Shown: positions 13,748 through 13,824 of the stretch, piece by piece | Numbering within the stretch: position 1 is the stretch's first letter | How the letters are laid out: each line of letters begins with the position of its first letter | Assembly: GCA_900765975.1 (NCBI GenBank) | Contig: CAAFTS010000038.1 | Coordinates: 1 to 13,824 of the forward strand | Source: Lachnospiraceae bacterium | GTDB taxonomy: Bacteria; Bacillota; Clostridia; Lachnospirales; Lachnospiraceae | DNA: 13,824 bases | Reading direction: 5' to 3' | Position numbers and translations under genes: made by a program | Notes under the pieces: model-generated | The model's input: the letters and a program-made list of their open reading frames with translations, nothing else | Database searches by the model: none | Told to the model about the DNA's origin: nothing

Positions 13748-13824
13748 GTGTGTCCAGCGAAGCTGGACCACACTTGCCGGTGCAAGTCCGGTCACGGTAA
13801 TCGCCAGTGAGCCGTGTAGCTAAA
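13748..13824 (+). mobile_element. 5' end of a group IIC intron (truncated by window edge)
   Basis: The segment starts with GTGTG, the group II 5' boundary (GUGYG). Next is a 7-bp hairpin, GTCCAGC-GAA-GCTGGAC (13752-13768), then CCGG-TGCAAGT-CCGG (13777-13791), then CACGG (13793-13797) pairing with CCGTG (13812-13816), and GTAGCTAA. From memory this order of elements follows domain I of the Oceanobacillus iheyensis group IIC intron. Class C introns insert just after terminator hairpins, and this one begins seven bases after the T run of the divIC terminator. The catalytic core, any reverse transcriptase and the 3' end lie outside the window. A cobalamin-riboswitch-like GGTGCAAGTCC is present, but the rest does not fit that class. 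Confidence 0.75.

Noticed and set aside
13775..13824. Cobalamin riboswitch because of GGTGCAAGTCCGG
   Set aside because: The flanking stems and GTGTG boundary directly after a terminator fit a group IIC intron much better.
1..13824. CRISPR array, tRNA or rRNA genes, toxin-antitoxin or defence island
   Set aside because: No direct repeats with spacers, cloverleaf or rRNA sequence is seen; the only tandem repeat is the coding Pro-rich linker of the fucosidase, and the genes are ordinary housekeeping and sporulation types.

Overview
The window looks like chromosome from a spore-forming, gut-type member of the Clostridia, most likely Lachnospiraceae (inference). Three things point there: strong AGGAGG-type ribosome sites and AT-rich intergenic DNA; the gene order hup - rqcP - yabP - yabQ - divIC, which belongs to spore-forming Firmicutes; and a large cell-wall-anchored fucosidase with a VQTGD sorting signal, a form common in gut Lachnospiraceae. 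Every gene reads on the + strand.

Layout. Positions 1-305 hold a possible terminator of an upstream gene and an AT-rich leader without a convincing gene. A 1252-residue secreted, multimodular GH29 alpha-L-fucosidase (306-4064) ends at its own terminator. A Gfo/Idh/MocA-family oxidoreductase (4144-5145) follows, then asnS (5214-6605), which has a perfect extended -10 inside the end of the oxidoreductase gene. Next is an SbcD/YhaO-type nuclease and a compact, membrane-anchored SbcC/YhaN-type ATPase (6716-9279). The ATPase stop overlaps the start of cca (9279-10613) by one base. A CotS-like spore coat kinase-fold gene (10681-11676) comes after cca. From 11724 the hup gene has a near-consensus sigma-A promoter and a strong terminator. 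It is followed by rqcP, the sporulation genes yabP and yabQ, and divIC with its own sigma-A-type promoter. Directly behind the divIC terminator the window ends inside what looks like the 5' end of a group IIC intron.

How the parts work together. The fucosidase would release fucose from host glycans at the cell surface. The yhaO-yhaN pair and cca form a nucleic-acid maintenance operon. The hup-to-divIC block mixes housekeeping functions (nucleoid protein, ribosome quality control, septum formation) with mother-cell sporulation functions, and the visible promoter types fit that split.

The most interesting observation is at cotS. A mother-cell (sigma-E/K) type promoter lies between the two arms of an 8-bp perfect inverted repeat, and the right arm covers the cotS ribosome site. 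An intrinsic-terminator-like hairpin with seven T's lies about 50 bases into the cotS coding sequence. Read-through mRNA from cca would carry both arms and so would be untranslated and prone to termination. mRNA from the sporulation promoter would lack the left arm and be translated. This would be a promoter-choice-dependent translational switch. It is an inference from sequence layout and needs testing.
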